Shown here: positions 13,502-22,035 of the stretch, in pieces
Numbering within the stretch: the first letter of the stretch is position 1
Layout: each line of letters begins with the position of its first letter
Source of the DNA: Bacillota bacterium
GTDB lineage: Bacteria > Bacillota > Clostridia > Acetivibrionales > Acetivibrionaceae
Assembly (NCBI GenBank): GCA_023421115.1
Contig: JAEZUI010000032.1
Coordinates: forward strand, 1 to 33,189
Direction of reading: 5' to 3'
DNA: 33,189 nt
Made by a program: the position numbers and the translations under genes
Notes under the pieces: model-generated
The model's input: the letters and a program-made list of their open reading frames with translations, nothing else
Told to the model about the DNA's origin: nothing
Database searches by the model: none

Positions 13502-15133
13502 TTATTTGTCTATAGCTCCAATCCTTATATCCGCACCTTCCCTGTATAAAGTGCAATATTGAAGATTTTCTTTAACATGCATAGAACATGTCCCAATAGA
13601 AACCCTTGTACCGGGATATATGAAATTATACGCCTTGATTTTCCCTTGTGCTTCATATTGAAGTCTTTGTTCAATATCTATCAGTTCCTGTTTAATTTCG
13701 TTAATTCTATTGGAAAAATATATCTTTGTTCTAACACTCTTCACCAACATTTCCTGTTTTTCAGAAGATAAACTACCGACAGCTTCAAGCTTTTTTAGTA
13801 TTGTAATAGCTTGATCTGCCTTCTTTGTATCTTCCTCGAGAACCGCTAACTCCTCTCTTGCTTGTTTATACCTCTCCTTTAAGGAAGGATCCAAACCCAC
13901 TTCAATCTCTGTTACAGTGGCCATGTATGAGCCTATCACCTTAGCAGATACTTCTTTGCCAACCCTTGAAATTCCTCCTATCAAGAGACCTTTTTTACCA
14001 TTTAACTCTAACTTGTTACCACATTTCACCATACTGTGCATTATTGCTTCAGCCTTAATATCTAGTCTAGCTTCAATTATGCTGTTCTCTATATACTTTG
14101 CTATTATATCTCCGCCACTTACTAATACTCCCTTTCCCACACCCTGCATACCTCTTCGTAAAATTATATCTCCCCCGGCAATAATTGTTGCAGCCTCAAC
14201 CACACCATATACTTCAACCGTTCCGCCTGCTTCAATGGTAAATCCGGATAGTACATTACCTTTTACGATAACATTACCTATAAATTTTACATTTCCTGTT
14301 GAATTATCAACACTTGCTGATATCTCATAAGTTTCAAATACATTTACTTTTCCATCTATATAATTTACCTGACCATCAATAGATGCAATCAGTTGTTGTT
14401 CGTCTTCAGATATTTCAACATTCTTTCCCTTTGGAAGAGTTGCCAACTTACCTTCTACAGCCGGTATTTCAGAACCTACTACTGTTTTCCCCGGCACCCC
14501 AAGAAGAGGTGGTACGAGCGAACATAGCACCTTTCCTTTTTCAACACTTTCAATAATATCTAAGTCATGAAAATCGACGCTTCCATCCTCTAATACCGTG
14601 TGTTTTCTATCTTTATTCAAATCAAAATGAAACTTGACTTTTCCGTTCTGACCGTTTATTGGCGCTGTACCCTCAGCTATAAGAATCGGTTCGCTGTATA
14701 TAGGATAATTTATTATGTTTTCAAGGTTTGATTTGTTTATCCCATAGCTCACACTATTTTTATTTAATGCCTCCATAACATCTTGAATGTTAACTGTTCT
14801 GCCTCCATCGGGAGGAATAATAACAATTGATGCCTTCATCTTATCCGGTGATACTGTAACACTAACCTGTGCATCTAGTTTCACTTCTTCTTGAGGGTCG
14901 GCAATACATAATGGCACCCTATCAGCTTTAAGACATGCTACTTCAATAATATCCTGCTTAAAATTCCTTACTCGCTTCTTATTGAGCCTTTCAACTATCT
15001 CCCGAGTTTCAATTCTTTTTCCTTTTCCAATGGGAGGATGTACTATAAGATAAACACCATTGTCTCTATACTCCAACTCGTAAAATCCATCATTAGTCCG
15101 GTTTAAGGATGAACTGCTCATATTATTCAACAT
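13502..15133 (-). CDS. fapA: FapA-type polymer-forming protein (DUF342)
   Basis: DUF342/FapA proteins are named for flagellar assembly in Vibrio, where FapA affects polar localisation, but their biochemical role is unclear. The 543 residues show an N-terminal all-strand region (about 15-170), the central right-handed beta-helix (about 170-400) with repeated short turns such as GNVIVKGNVLSGFTIEAGG, TIIAGGDIILRRGM and VSGGDIIAKYIENSIIEA, and a C-terminal coiled coil (about 415-490) followed by a short strand domain. The length is typical. The ATG has GGGGAGG upstream. It follows the sigma-factor gene by 73 bp, and that gap contains the 46-bp intergenic repeat. Gene order sigD-fapA-swrB-like is consistent with a late place in the flagellar operon. 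Confidence 0.85.
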   Translation of the reverse strand: MLNNMSSSSLNRTNDGFYELEYRDNGVYLIVHPPIGKGKRIETREIVERLNKKRVRNFKQDIIEVACLKADRVPLCIADPQEEVKLDAQVSVTVSPDKMKASIVIIPPDGGRTVNIQDVMEALNKNSVSYGINKSNLENIINYPIYSEPILIAEGTAPINGQNGKVKFHFDLNKDRKHTVLEDGSVDFHDLDIIESVEKGKVLCSLVPPLLGVPGKTVVGSEIPAVEGKLATLPKGKNVEISEDEQQLIASIDGQVNYIDGKVNVFETYEISASVDNSTGNVKFIGNVIVKGNVLSGFTIEAGGTVEVYGVVEAATIIAGGDIILRRGMQGVGKGVLVSGGDIIAKYIENSIIEARLDIKAEAIMHSMVKCGNKLELNGKKGLLIGGISRVGKEVSAKVIGSYMATVTEIEVGLDPSLKERYKQAREELAVLEEDTKKADQAITILKKLEAVGSLSSEKQEMLVKSVRTKIYFSNRINEIKQELIDIEQRLQYEAQGKIKAYNFIYPGTRVSIGTCSMHVKENLQYCTLYREGADIRIGAIDK

Positions 15134-15154
15134 TGAATCTCCTCCCCTTTTTAC

Positions 15155-15200
15155 TTAGGAACGATTAAAATATAAGTTCCAACTCTGGGATAACAAAAAA
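15155..15200 (-). repeat. Conserved 46-bp operon-internal element, copy 1 (before fapA)
   Basis: On the plus strand it begins TTAGGAACGATTAAAATATA and ends CTCTGGGATAAC plus A6. It recurs at 28512-28556 with about two differences. GGAAC and GTTCC form a small stem. In both copies the element has the same orientation relative to transcription and ends 21-24 bp before a start codon, just upstream of the ribosome site. Confidence 0.75.
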
Positions 15201-15206
15201 CATGTC

Positions 15207-15977
15207 CTATTCCGATAAAATAGTCCTATGACGTGCAAGTTTACCGCGGAGTCTTAAGATAGCCTTAGTGTGTAATTGAGATATTCTTGATTCAGATACT
15301 TTCATTATCGCACTAATCTCTTTTAGTGTCAAATCTTCAAAGTAATAGAAGGATACAACCGTCTTTTCCTTGTCTGGTAATTTACCAATTGCATCCACTA
15401 ATATCTCTCTTATTTCGGTAACTTCCATATATCCTTCAGGCCTGTCTTCCTTACAGTTCCCAGTTAAGTTGACACCACCCTCATAGTTTTGCTCCAAAAA
15501 TTCTTCTAAAGATATCAACGAAGACAAGTTTACTTCATTTAAAAGTTTATAGAAATCATCAATAGAAATTTGAAGTTTGTCCGCCACTTCCTGATCGGTT
15601 GCAGAGTGTCCTAAATCATTTTCCACTTCAGCATAGATTCTTTCGAGTTCTTTATTTTTTTGCCTTAAAGATCTAGGCACCCAGTCAAGTTCTCTAATAC
15701 TATCAATAATTGCTCCCCTAATTCTAAGAGAAGCATAGGTCTCAAATTTTACACCTTTAGAAATATCGAACTTTTCAATAGCATCGATAAGTCCAAAAAC
15801 GCCATACCCAACGAGATCATCATATTCAACGTTTGAACCGAAATATATACTCAACCTTCCCGCAACATATTTTATAATATGTGAATATTCAATTATTAAC
15901 TTTTCCTTAATAGCAGGATCCTTTGTATCAATGTACTGATGCCACATTTCCTGTTGTTTGATAGTTGAAGACGACAT
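15207..15977 (-). CDS. fliA: Flagellar sigma factor, FliA/SigD/WhiG family
   Basis: This is the sigma-28 type factor that directs RNA polymerase to late flagellar, chemotaxis and autolysin genes. The 256 residues contain region 2 with YDDLVGYGVFGLIDAIEKFD and TYASLRIRGAIIDSIRELDW, region 3 with LRQKNKELERIYAEVENDLG, and region 4 with LTLKEISAIMKVSESRISQL as its helix-turn-helix. Region 1.1 is absent, as usual in this family. The ATG is preceded by GGGGGA. In Bacillus and Clostridia the gene is likewise placed at the distal end of the fla/che operon after cheD. Activity is normally held back by the anti-sigma factor FlgM, which is not encoded in this window. Confidence 0.97.
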   Translation of the reverse strand: MSSSTIKQQEMWHQYIDTKDPAIKEKLIIEYSHIIKYVAGRLSIYFGSNVEYDDLVGYGVFGLIDAIEKFDISKGVKFETYASLRIRGAIIDSIRELDWVPRSLRQKNKELERIYAEVENDLGHSATDQEVADKLQISIDDFYKLLNEVNLSSLISLEEFLEQNYEGGVNLTGNCKEDRPEGYMEVTEIREILVDAIGKLPDKEKTVVSFYYFEDLTLKEISAIMKVSESRISQLHTKAILRLRGKLARHRTILSE

Positions 15978-16039
15978 TTAAAATCCCCCATTGCCTAATA
16001 TTTTTATAAATGGCCATATAGAAATATTCCCACCTAATA

Positions 16040-16432
16040 CTATTCACCCTCATCTTCATTAATAGTAATACTATTAACACTCAGTGGTGTAAACTCTTCA
16101 TCGTATAGTTTTTCTTCTTTTTGAGTATTTATATTCATTTCAAAACTATTATCGTCAACTCTGTAATCAACACTGTGTTTTGCACCTTCATTTGCTTTTT
16201 GTATCACCGATTCTTTTATTCTCTGCTCTTCCACCTTCTTTTTTCTTATTTCTTCATCAATTTTATATATAAAATTTCTTATATATAAGCCTAGTATAAA
16301 GAAAACAACCAAACCTACCGACATTCTTATGTAGATAGTTTTCGATTCGGTACCTGTACTATTGTTTATCACTCCAATTACAACTGCCATTGAAGCCCCT
16401 AAAATAAATGGTAACTTGTGGACGTAATCCAT
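16040..16432 (-). CDS. Two-helix membrane protein between cheD and fliA, function unknown
   Basis: I choose the ATG at 16430-16432, with AGAGAGG 9 bases upstream, giving 130 residues; a frame starting at 16507 is open but lacks a ribosome site. The product starts MDYVHKLPFILGASMAVVIG and has two membrane helices (about 8-24 and 35-55), followed by a charged cytoplasmic tail with a short coiled coil (IDEEIRKKKVEEQRIKES) and an acidic end. I do not recognise the family. It is co-oriented with the che genes, 134 bp after cheD and 62 bp before fliA, so a chemotaxis or flagellar role is likely by context only. Confidence 0.7.
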   Translation of the reverse strand: MDYVHKLPFILGASMAVVIGVINNSTGTESKTIYIRMSVGLVVFFILGLYIRNFIYKIDEEIRKKKVEEQRIKESVIQKANEGAKHSVDYRVDDNSFEMNINTQKEEKLYDEEFTPLSVNSITINEDEGE

Positions 16433-16566
16433 TCTCCAATTCCTCTCTAAGGATGTTTTAAAGGCATCTGTTAAGAGCACCCTTAAGTAAAATTTTCGAA
16501 AAAGCATGTACCTATTGTTTATTTTTGCATTTTTTATAATGTTAATAGTGCTCGTATTGTAAAAGT

Positions 16567-17052
16567 TTATATTTCCTTAAATCCATATCCTATGGTTTTT
16601 ATTAGCAACATACCAGTAGAGGAATCAAGCTCAATAGTTCGTCCGTAGTTTCCTCCTGTATCCTCAGAAATAAGCGGAATCCTCATCAGCTCAAGCTTTT
16701 CTTTTGCAGCAGCCGCATTTCTAAATCCTATCCTCATTAAATCCGATGCCTGCGAAAAGTTAAACATTTGAGCTCCACCTGCAAGCTTTGCAACTATTCT
16801 GCCCCTGTTTGCACCTAATTGCAACATTTCGTGAACTAAAGCTTCAATTGCAGTGTCCACAAATTTAGCTATGTTTGATACATTTCTAGACTGAGTACTG
16901 TCAGGCAGCATGCAATGAGCCAACCCAACTGTTCCTGTAGTTCTGTCATAAAGGGCTATTCCAACACACGAACCCAATCCTAAAGTTGTTAATACAGCCG
17001 GGTGACGAGCTGCCTGCATATCAGCCATACCAACTTTAATAGTAGTCTCCAT
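16567..17052 (-). CDS. cheD: Chemoreceptor glutamine deamidase CheD
   Basis: CheD deamidates specific glutamines on chemoreceptors and binds CheC, whose phosphatase activity it raises. The 161-residue protein has the catalytic triad in the standard places: Cys29 in GLGSCVGI, His46 in LAHCMLP and Thr23 just before the cysteine. AKLAGGAQMF and NAAAAKEKL are further family motifs. The ATG overlaps the cheC stop codon by one base (TGATG), so translation is coupled. CheC and CheD side by side is the Bacillus/Thermotoga arrangement of a CheC-CheD-CheYp adaptation loop. Confidence 0.97.
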   Translation of the reverse strand: METTIKVGMADMQAARHPAVLTTLGLGSCVGIALYDRTTGTVGLAHCMLPDSTQSRNVSNIAKFVDTAIEALVHEMLQLGANRGRIVAKLAGGAQMFNFSQASDLMRIGFRNAAAAKEKLELMRIPLISEDTGGNYGRTIELDSSTGMLLIKTIGYGFKEI

Positions 17053-17675
17053 CAGCTTATAACTCCTAATGCTCTTAATAGCACTTCATAAGAATCCATA
17101 TCCGGCACAAGGAAAAAATCCCCTAATGCCCTTGTACTCCCATCTATAAACGCTGTCTCGATGTATAAGACACTGTCACCTAGCTTTCCGAACTCTATTG
17201 CTGGAACACTTATTATTGCTCCGGCCATATCTATGGCAATTTCAGGTACAGTAGGCATTATGTTCAATCCCGTGAGTGTCGACAAGGATGACATATAAGA
17301 ACCTGCAAGAATGTTCCCCAATTCTTTTAAAGCAGACATTTCTATTTCATCAAACTCATTATTGTTCCCATCATTAGATTTACCCATAAGAATATTTACC
17401 AGAGTATGAGCTGAATTGTTTTCCAATATGAACAATACACTTCCAGCTAAGTCCCCAGTCATCTTAAGAAACAAACCAACTACAGGAAGTTCAGCACCAC
17501 CAAACATTTCAGTTACTTCTTTAAATTCCATAACCTTAACTTTAGGTACTTCCATGTCAACTTTCTTATTAAGCATCTTTGCAAGAGCTGTTGCAGCATT
17601 ACCGGCACCGATATTGCCAATTTCTCTTAAAACATCAATTTCATAATTATTTAGGTTTCCAAAATTCAAACTCAT
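17052..17675 (-). CDS. cheC: CheY-P phosphatase CheC
   Basis: CheC dephosphorylates CheY-P and controls CheD. The 207-residue protein contains the two E-x-x-N active-site helices: Glu18/Asn21 in REIGNIGAGNAATAL and Glu118/Asn121 in KELGNILAGSYMSSL, both intact. The usual length is about 200 residues. The ATG has AGGAGAG before it and lies 5 bp after the cheW stop. The window also encodes FliY, which has a related phosphatase domain at the switch, so there are two places for CheY-P removal and no CheZ is expected. Confidence 0.97.
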   Translation of the reverse strand: MSLNFGNLNNYEIDVLREIGNIGAGNAATALAKMLNKKVDMEVPKVKVMEFKEVTEMFGGAELPVVGLFLKMTGDLAGSVLFILENNSAHTLVNILMGKSNDGNNNEFDEIEMSALKELGNILAGSYMSSLSTLTGLNIMPTVPEIAIDMAGAIISVPAIEFGKLGDSVLYIETAFIDGSTRALGDFFLVPDMDSYEVLLRALGVIS

Positions 17676-17680
17676 AGCGA

Positions 17681-18148
17681 TTACTCTCCTAGCGCTTTAT
17701 TATTGTTAGATATATCAGCGAGTTTCTCAATATTAAGAAGAGTTACTATTTTTCCGTCTATTTTACCAACTCCTAGGATGTAATCCATTGAAAGGTCATT
17801 TGTGAAATTCGCAACATTTTCAATAGCTTCCTCATTCAAATCCAAAACTTCATCTACTTCGTCAACTATAATTCCCAATGAAATGTCGTTAATCTTGATT
17901 ATTATAACTCTAGTTTCTTCAGTCTCCTCACTAACTTCCATTCCAAATCTAGTTCTTATATCCATAATTGGAACAATCTCGCCCCTTAGATTTATCACGC
18001 CTTTTATATAGTCAGGAGTTTTAGGGACTCTTGCGTAAGGCAGCATCTTCTCAATTGTTGTTACACTATGAATTTCTACTCCATAGTTTTCCTTTCCCAA
18101 CAAAAATACAACATATTGCTTTCCCTCAACACTAACTGTATTTCCCAT
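17681..18148 (-). CDS. cheW: Chemotaxis coupling protein CheW
   Basis: CheW links chemoreceptors to the kinase CheA in the receptor array at the membrane. The 155-residue protein is a single CheW domain of SH3-like strands, with YVVFLLGKENYGVEIHSVT at the start, the conserved IKGVINLRGEIVPIMDIR (about 64-81) and GIIVDEVDEVLDL. The ribosome site GGAAGGGG lies just before the ATG. It is 15 bp downstream of cheA and 5 bp upstream of cheC. Confidence 0.97.
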   Translation of the reverse strand: MGNTVSVEGKQYVVFLLGKENYGVEIHSVTTIEKMLPYARVPKTPDYIKGVINLRGEIVPIMDIRTRFGMEVSEETEETRVIIIKINDISLGIIVDEVDEVLDLNEEAIENVANFTNDLSMDYILGVGKIDGKIVTLLNIEKLADISNNNKALGE

Positions 18149-18163
18149 TGTTTCATCCCCTTC

Positions 18164-20239
18164 CTATATAGCTAATGAATTTACATCTAAAATCAATGCA
18201 ACATTTCCATCACCTAATATTGTTGCTCCTGCCATAAATCTAATTCCAGAAAGAAGTTTCCCTAAGGACTTGATAACTATTTCTTGCTGTCCAATCAGTG
18301 AATCTACCAAAAATCCTGATAATCTCTCACCCTTCTTAACTATTACTACCGTTAATTGTTTTGTTGTTTTTTCATCCTTAGGTATTTCCAATATTTTGTC
18401 TAGACGCACTATTGGTATAACAGTGTCTCTAATCATAATTACTTCCTGCTTTTGCACCATCATTATCTGGTCAGGCGTAATTTTAATTATCTCCTTTGTG
18501 CTGTTAAGAGGTATTGCATATTTTTCTCTACCAATGACTACCAGTAAAGCCTGAATAATTGCTAGTGTTAGAGGAAGCCTGATGATAAACTTGCTGCCCT
18601 TGCCCCATTCTGTTTCAACCTCTACAACTCCTCCAAGCTGCTCGATTTTAGTCTTTACAACATCTAACCCAACCCCTCTTCCGGATAAGTCAGTTATCTG
18701 ATCCTGTGTGCTAAAGGATGGCTTGAATAAAAAGTCCACAATATCCTTCTGAGATAATGTATTGGCAATCTCTCTTTTTACAATTCCTTTTTCTATTGCC
18801 TTCTTTTTAACTTTTTCAAGATTTATACCCTGTCCGTCATCATTCACTTCTATAACAACATTATTGCCATCCTGATAAGCTCTTAAGTTTATCTGTCCTG
18901 CGGTTGGTTTACCTGCCTCTATCCTTTTCTCTATAGACTCGATTCCATGGTCGGCTGAATTTCTAAGAAGATGAATGAGAGGATCTCCTATTTCATCGAT
19001 AACCGTTCTGTCAAGTTCAGTCTCTTCACCGGACATGTTAAGAATAATCTCTTTTTTCAACTCCCGGGCAACATCCCTTATCATTCTTGGAAAACGGTTA
19101 AATACCATTTCAACAGGAACCATCCTTACCTTCATCACTGCATCATGAAGGTTTGTAGTTATGCGCTCAAGGTATTCAACAGCCTCACTGTAAGATTGAG
19201 ATCTCTCTCCTGTATCTATACCTTCAAGTCTTGTCTTAATAATAATAAGCTCACTAACTAGATTCATTAATACATCTAGCCTGTCGATATCAACTCTAAC
19301 AGTCTTTCCTGTTTTTGTTTTCTGCGCCGGATTGTTTTGATGGTTTTCTTCCTGTTTTGTGTCTGCTGAAGCTTCATCTTCTACCTTAACTGGCTCAGTT
19401 GAAGCATTAGCACTTGAAATGTTACCCATTCCAATTTCAGATAGCTGAAAATCCTCAAACCCTAAAGATGTGATAAGAACTTCATCAATTTCCGCAATAC
19501 TATTTATATCATTTTGAAAAAATAAGGGTTCTTCTTTGGTTACACATACTACAGTAAATTCAAAATCGAATTTTTCATCTTCAATATCTTCAACTCTTGG
19601 TTCGGATCTAATTATATCGGAGTGCCTTTCAAGAGTTTGGAATATAATAAATGAACGTGCTGATTTTAAAACACACCCCTTATTTAAAACAACAGTAATC
19701 TTTAATACATTCATACCCATTTCTTTTGCTTTGTAAGCAACATTTTGCTCATACTGATTAAGTTTGAATTGTGCGGTCTGATGAGAATTAATTTCTACCT
19801 TTTCTGAGGTATTTTGCGCTTTTTCAGGCTCCTTCTGCTTTACTGACGTTTCAATCTTCTTATTGACAGCATTGCTGAGCTCTAATATTATACTATTGTA
19901 ATCATTATTTCCCTCACCGCCCGTGTTTACAATACTCTCTGTATAGTTTTCAAGGGCATCTAAACACATGAACAGTGTATCTACAAGATTTGGGGTTACC
20001 TTTATCTCATTATTTCGTAAGGCATGCAAAACATTTTCCATATCATGGGTAAGCTTTGCCATCTTGTTAAAGCCCATTGTCCCTGCCATGCCTTTTATTG
20101 TGTGAGCCACCCTAAATATCTCATTTAGTGTTGCTATATCCTGTGGATTTTGTTCAAGTTGAAGCAGTGATTCATTTAAACTTTGTAAGTGCTCTTTTGT
20201 CTCATCAATAAAAATTTCAAGGTATTGACTCATATCCAT
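18164..20239 (-). CDS. cheA: Chemotaxis histidine kinase CheA
   Basis: CheA autophosphorylates and passes the phosphate to CheY and CheB. The 691 residues contain P1 (Hpt, about 1-110) with phospho-acceptor His46 in VAHTIKGMAGTMGF, a P2 region (about 170-270) for CheY/CheB docking, a charged linker, the P3 dimerisation helices (about 315-380, DRLDVLMNLVSELIIIKTRL), the P4 kinase domain with the N box LLRNSADHGIE and the glycine boxes NDDGQGI and SGRGVGLDVV, and the C-terminal P5 CheW-like domain. Its ATG overlaps the cheB stop by one base (TAATG), with GGGGGTG upstream; a second ATG two codons later is possible. All catalytic parts are intact. Confidence 0.97.
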   Translation of the reverse strand: MDMSQYLEIFIDETKEHLQSLNESLLQLEQNPQDIATLNEIFRVAHTIKGMAGTMGFNKMAKLTHDMENVLHALRNNEIKVTPNLVDTLFMCLDALENYTESIVNTGGEGNNDYNSIILELSNAVNKKIETSVKQKEPEKAQNTSEKVEINSHQTAQFKLNQYEQNVAYKAKEMGMNVLKITVVLNKGCVLKSARSFIIFQTLERHSDIIRSEPRVEDIEDEKFDFEFTVVCVTKEEPLFFQNDINSIAEIDEVLITSLGFEDFQLSEIGMGNISSANASTEPVKVEDEASADTKQEENHQNNPAQKTKTGKTVRVDIDRLDVLMNLVSELIIIKTRLEGIDTGERSQSYSEAVEYLERITTNLHDAVMKVRMVPVEMVFNRFPRMIRDVARELKKEIILNMSGEETELDRTVIDEIGDPLIHLLRNSADHGIESIEKRIEAGKPTAGQINLRAYQDGNNVVIEVNDDGQGINLEKVKKKAIEKGIVKREIANTLSQKDIVDFLFKPSFSTQDQITDLSGRGVGLDVVKTKIEQLGGVVEVETEWGKGSKFIIRLPLTLAIIQALLVVIGREKYAIPLNSTKEIIKITPDQIMMVQKQEVIMIRDTVIPIVRLDKILEIPKDEKTTKQLTVVIVKKGERLSGFLVDSLIGQQEIVIKSLGKLLSGIRFMAGATILGDGNVALILDVNSLAI

Positions 20240-21309
20240 TATTTATGCACCCCCACAATTTTCATGATCTCATTAGAAATTTCCCTAAGTGGTGTAACGA
20301 TGTCTACAACTCCTGTCTGTATTGCTGCTTTCGGCATTCCAAAAACCACACACGAATTCTCATCCTGAGCAATAATTTTTGCATTATTGATTTTTTTCAA
20401 CATTTTAACTCCTTCGCTTCCATCTCCACCCATTCCAGTCATTATGACTGCTACAATATTTCTAAACCTTGTATTTGAAACTGACTCAATCATTACATCC
20501 ACTGATGGTCTATGACTTCCTACAGGAGGATCTTTAGTCAGCTTTATTTTTAGAGTTTCTTTACTAGTTTTATGAGCAGTCATATGATAATCTCCTGGTG
20601 CAATATATACATAACCTGTTTTTATAGGTTCATCATCTTCTGCTTCCTTTACTCTTACCTTGCTCATTCCATCAAGTCTGTCAGCTAAGGATTTTGTAAA
20701 TCCTGCCGGCATATGCTGTACTACTAAAAACGAAGCATTAACATCTTCAGGTAATAATGGAATAACCTCTTGAAGTGCTCTTGGCCCGCCTGTAGAAGTC
20801 CCAATAAGTACTAAATTGTTCAAAGTTAAACCTTCCTTATATACACGATGATTCTTGTTTACTTTTATGTTATGTCTTAGGCTTGGGATAGCGTTACTTG
20901 CTATTTTCACCTTTTCTACAATTTCTTTTCTCTTTTCTTCGCCATTCATATCAAATATATTCGAGGGTTTGGTGATAAAATCTATTGCTCCTTCAGCAAG
21001 AGCCTGAATAGTAGATTCTGCACCATCTTGTGTAATACTGCTTAGCATAATAACGGGTATTCTCCCTAACTTGCCAAGCTCCTTAAGGCAATCAATTCCA
21101 TCCATTCCAGGCATTTTGATATCCAAAGTAATGACATCGGGCTTTAGTTTTTTTGCCTTTTCAATGGCATCAATCCCGCTTTTTGCAGTATTAATGACCT
21201 CAATACCACTGTCACTATCGAGAATATCCGATATAACTTTTCTCATAAAGGCCGAGTCATCAACTACCAGCACTCGTATTTTTTCTTTGTAATTTCTCTC
21301 CATAGCCAC
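20239..21309 (-). CDS. cheB: Chemotaxis methylesterase CheB
   Basis: CheB removes methyl groups from, and deamidates, chemoreceptors when activated by CheA phosphorylation. The 356 residues comprise a receiver domain (about 10-130; acidic pair Asp17/Asp18, phospho-acceptor Asp63 in TLDIKMPGMD, Lys114) and the esterase domain with catalytic Ser172 in GTSTGGP, His199 in VQHMPAGFT and Asp296 in MTGMGGDGSEG. The start is a GTG at 21307-21309 with AAGGG 7-8 bases upstream; an in-frame ATG two codons later is the alternative. It follows the PilZ gene by 3 bp. No cheR is present in the window. Confidence 0.97.
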   Translation of the reverse strand: MAMERNYKEKIRVLVVDDSAFMRKVISDILDSDSGIEVINTAKSGIDAIEKAKKLKPDVITLDIKMPGMDGIDCLKELGKLGRIPVIMLSSITQDGAESTIQALAEGAIDFITKPSNIFDMNGEEKRKEIVEKVKIASNAIPSLRHNIKVNKNHRVYKEGLTLNNLVLIGTSTGGPRALQEVIPLLPEDVNASFLVVQHMPAGFTKSLADRLDGMSKVRVKEAEDDEPIKTGYVYIAPGDYHMTAHKTSKETLKIKLTKDPPVGSHRPSVDVMIESVSNTRFRNIVAVIMTGMGGDGSEGVKMLKKINNAKIIAQDENSCVVFGMPKAAIQTGVVDIVTPLREISNEIMKIVGVHK

Positions 21310-21312
21310 AAA

Positions 21313-21975
21313 TCAACCCTTTTTTAAAAGTCTTCTCTGTTCCTGAAATATATAACTTATAACTTTCTCCCGCATTGCTTGATCCATCTTCTCATAATAA
21401 ACACCGATTTCATATTTATATTGCCCCTGCATAATATCATACTTTGTAAGTCTAACAACTTTTCCTATAAAAGTGACTTTACTTGATAAAAACAGTTCAC
21501 AATCTAAATAACTATCTATTTCAATAGGTTCTTCTAGGCGCATACATAAACCTCCGCCACTTAAATCCCTTGTTACTGTTTTTATATAATCTTGTGTAGA
21601 TTTTGTATTTACATTATCAATTATTCTATAATTTATAGGGATATTTGTATCAAACCTAAAAAATTCACGCCTTTGAACCTTTTCAATCTGACTTAGCGGT
21701 TGGATCTTCAACATAGCTACATTGTGCTTGTTCTCCCTGTCAATGACATTTGCTGAAAACTCATATAAGCTATTTTCTTTTATAAAGGAAACAGTAATTT
21801 TTGTACCAATTTTTACTGGATACAACCGTCCCTCATAAATTGGTGCTGCTATAATCAGAATTTCCTTATTTTCTGACCCTTCAAACTCGCTGACAAAGGG
21901 ATTATCTATTATGCCATCATTTCCGACAAGCTGTATTTCAAGTTTTAATCCTATGTTCAACTCACTGTACTTCAT
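21313..21975 (-). CDS. PilZ-domain c-di-GMP receptor, YcgR/MotI-like flagellar brake
   Basis: YcgR-type proteins bind cyclic di-GMP and slow or halt the flagellar motor. The 220-residue protein has an N-terminal YcgR-type strand domain (about 1-98) and a C-terminal PilZ domain (about 100-215). The binding motif is intact: RREFFR at 102-107 provides R-x-x-x-R and DLSGGG at 137-142 provides D-x-S-x-x-G. The ribosome site GGGGGAGG precedes the ATG. Its location between flhG and cheB within the operon ties second-messenger control directly to motility genes, as in other Clostridia. Confidence 0.92.
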   Translation of the reverse strand: MKYSELNIGLKLEIQLVGNDGIIDNPFVSEFEGSENKEILIIAAPIYEGRLYPVKIGTKITVSFIKENSLYEFSANVIDRENKHNVAMLKIQPLSQIEKVQRREFFRFDTNIPINYRIIDNVNTKSTQDYIKTVTRDLSGGGLCMRLEEPIEIDSYLDCELFLSSKVTFIGKVVRLTKYDIMQGQYKYEIGVYYEKMDQAMREKVISYIFQEQRRLLKKG

Positions 21976-22035
21976 TTTGTGCCTCCCCCTATTAGCTTAA
22001 GTTAGTCTTTAAGGTTCCTTGTAAAAAGCACCCTT

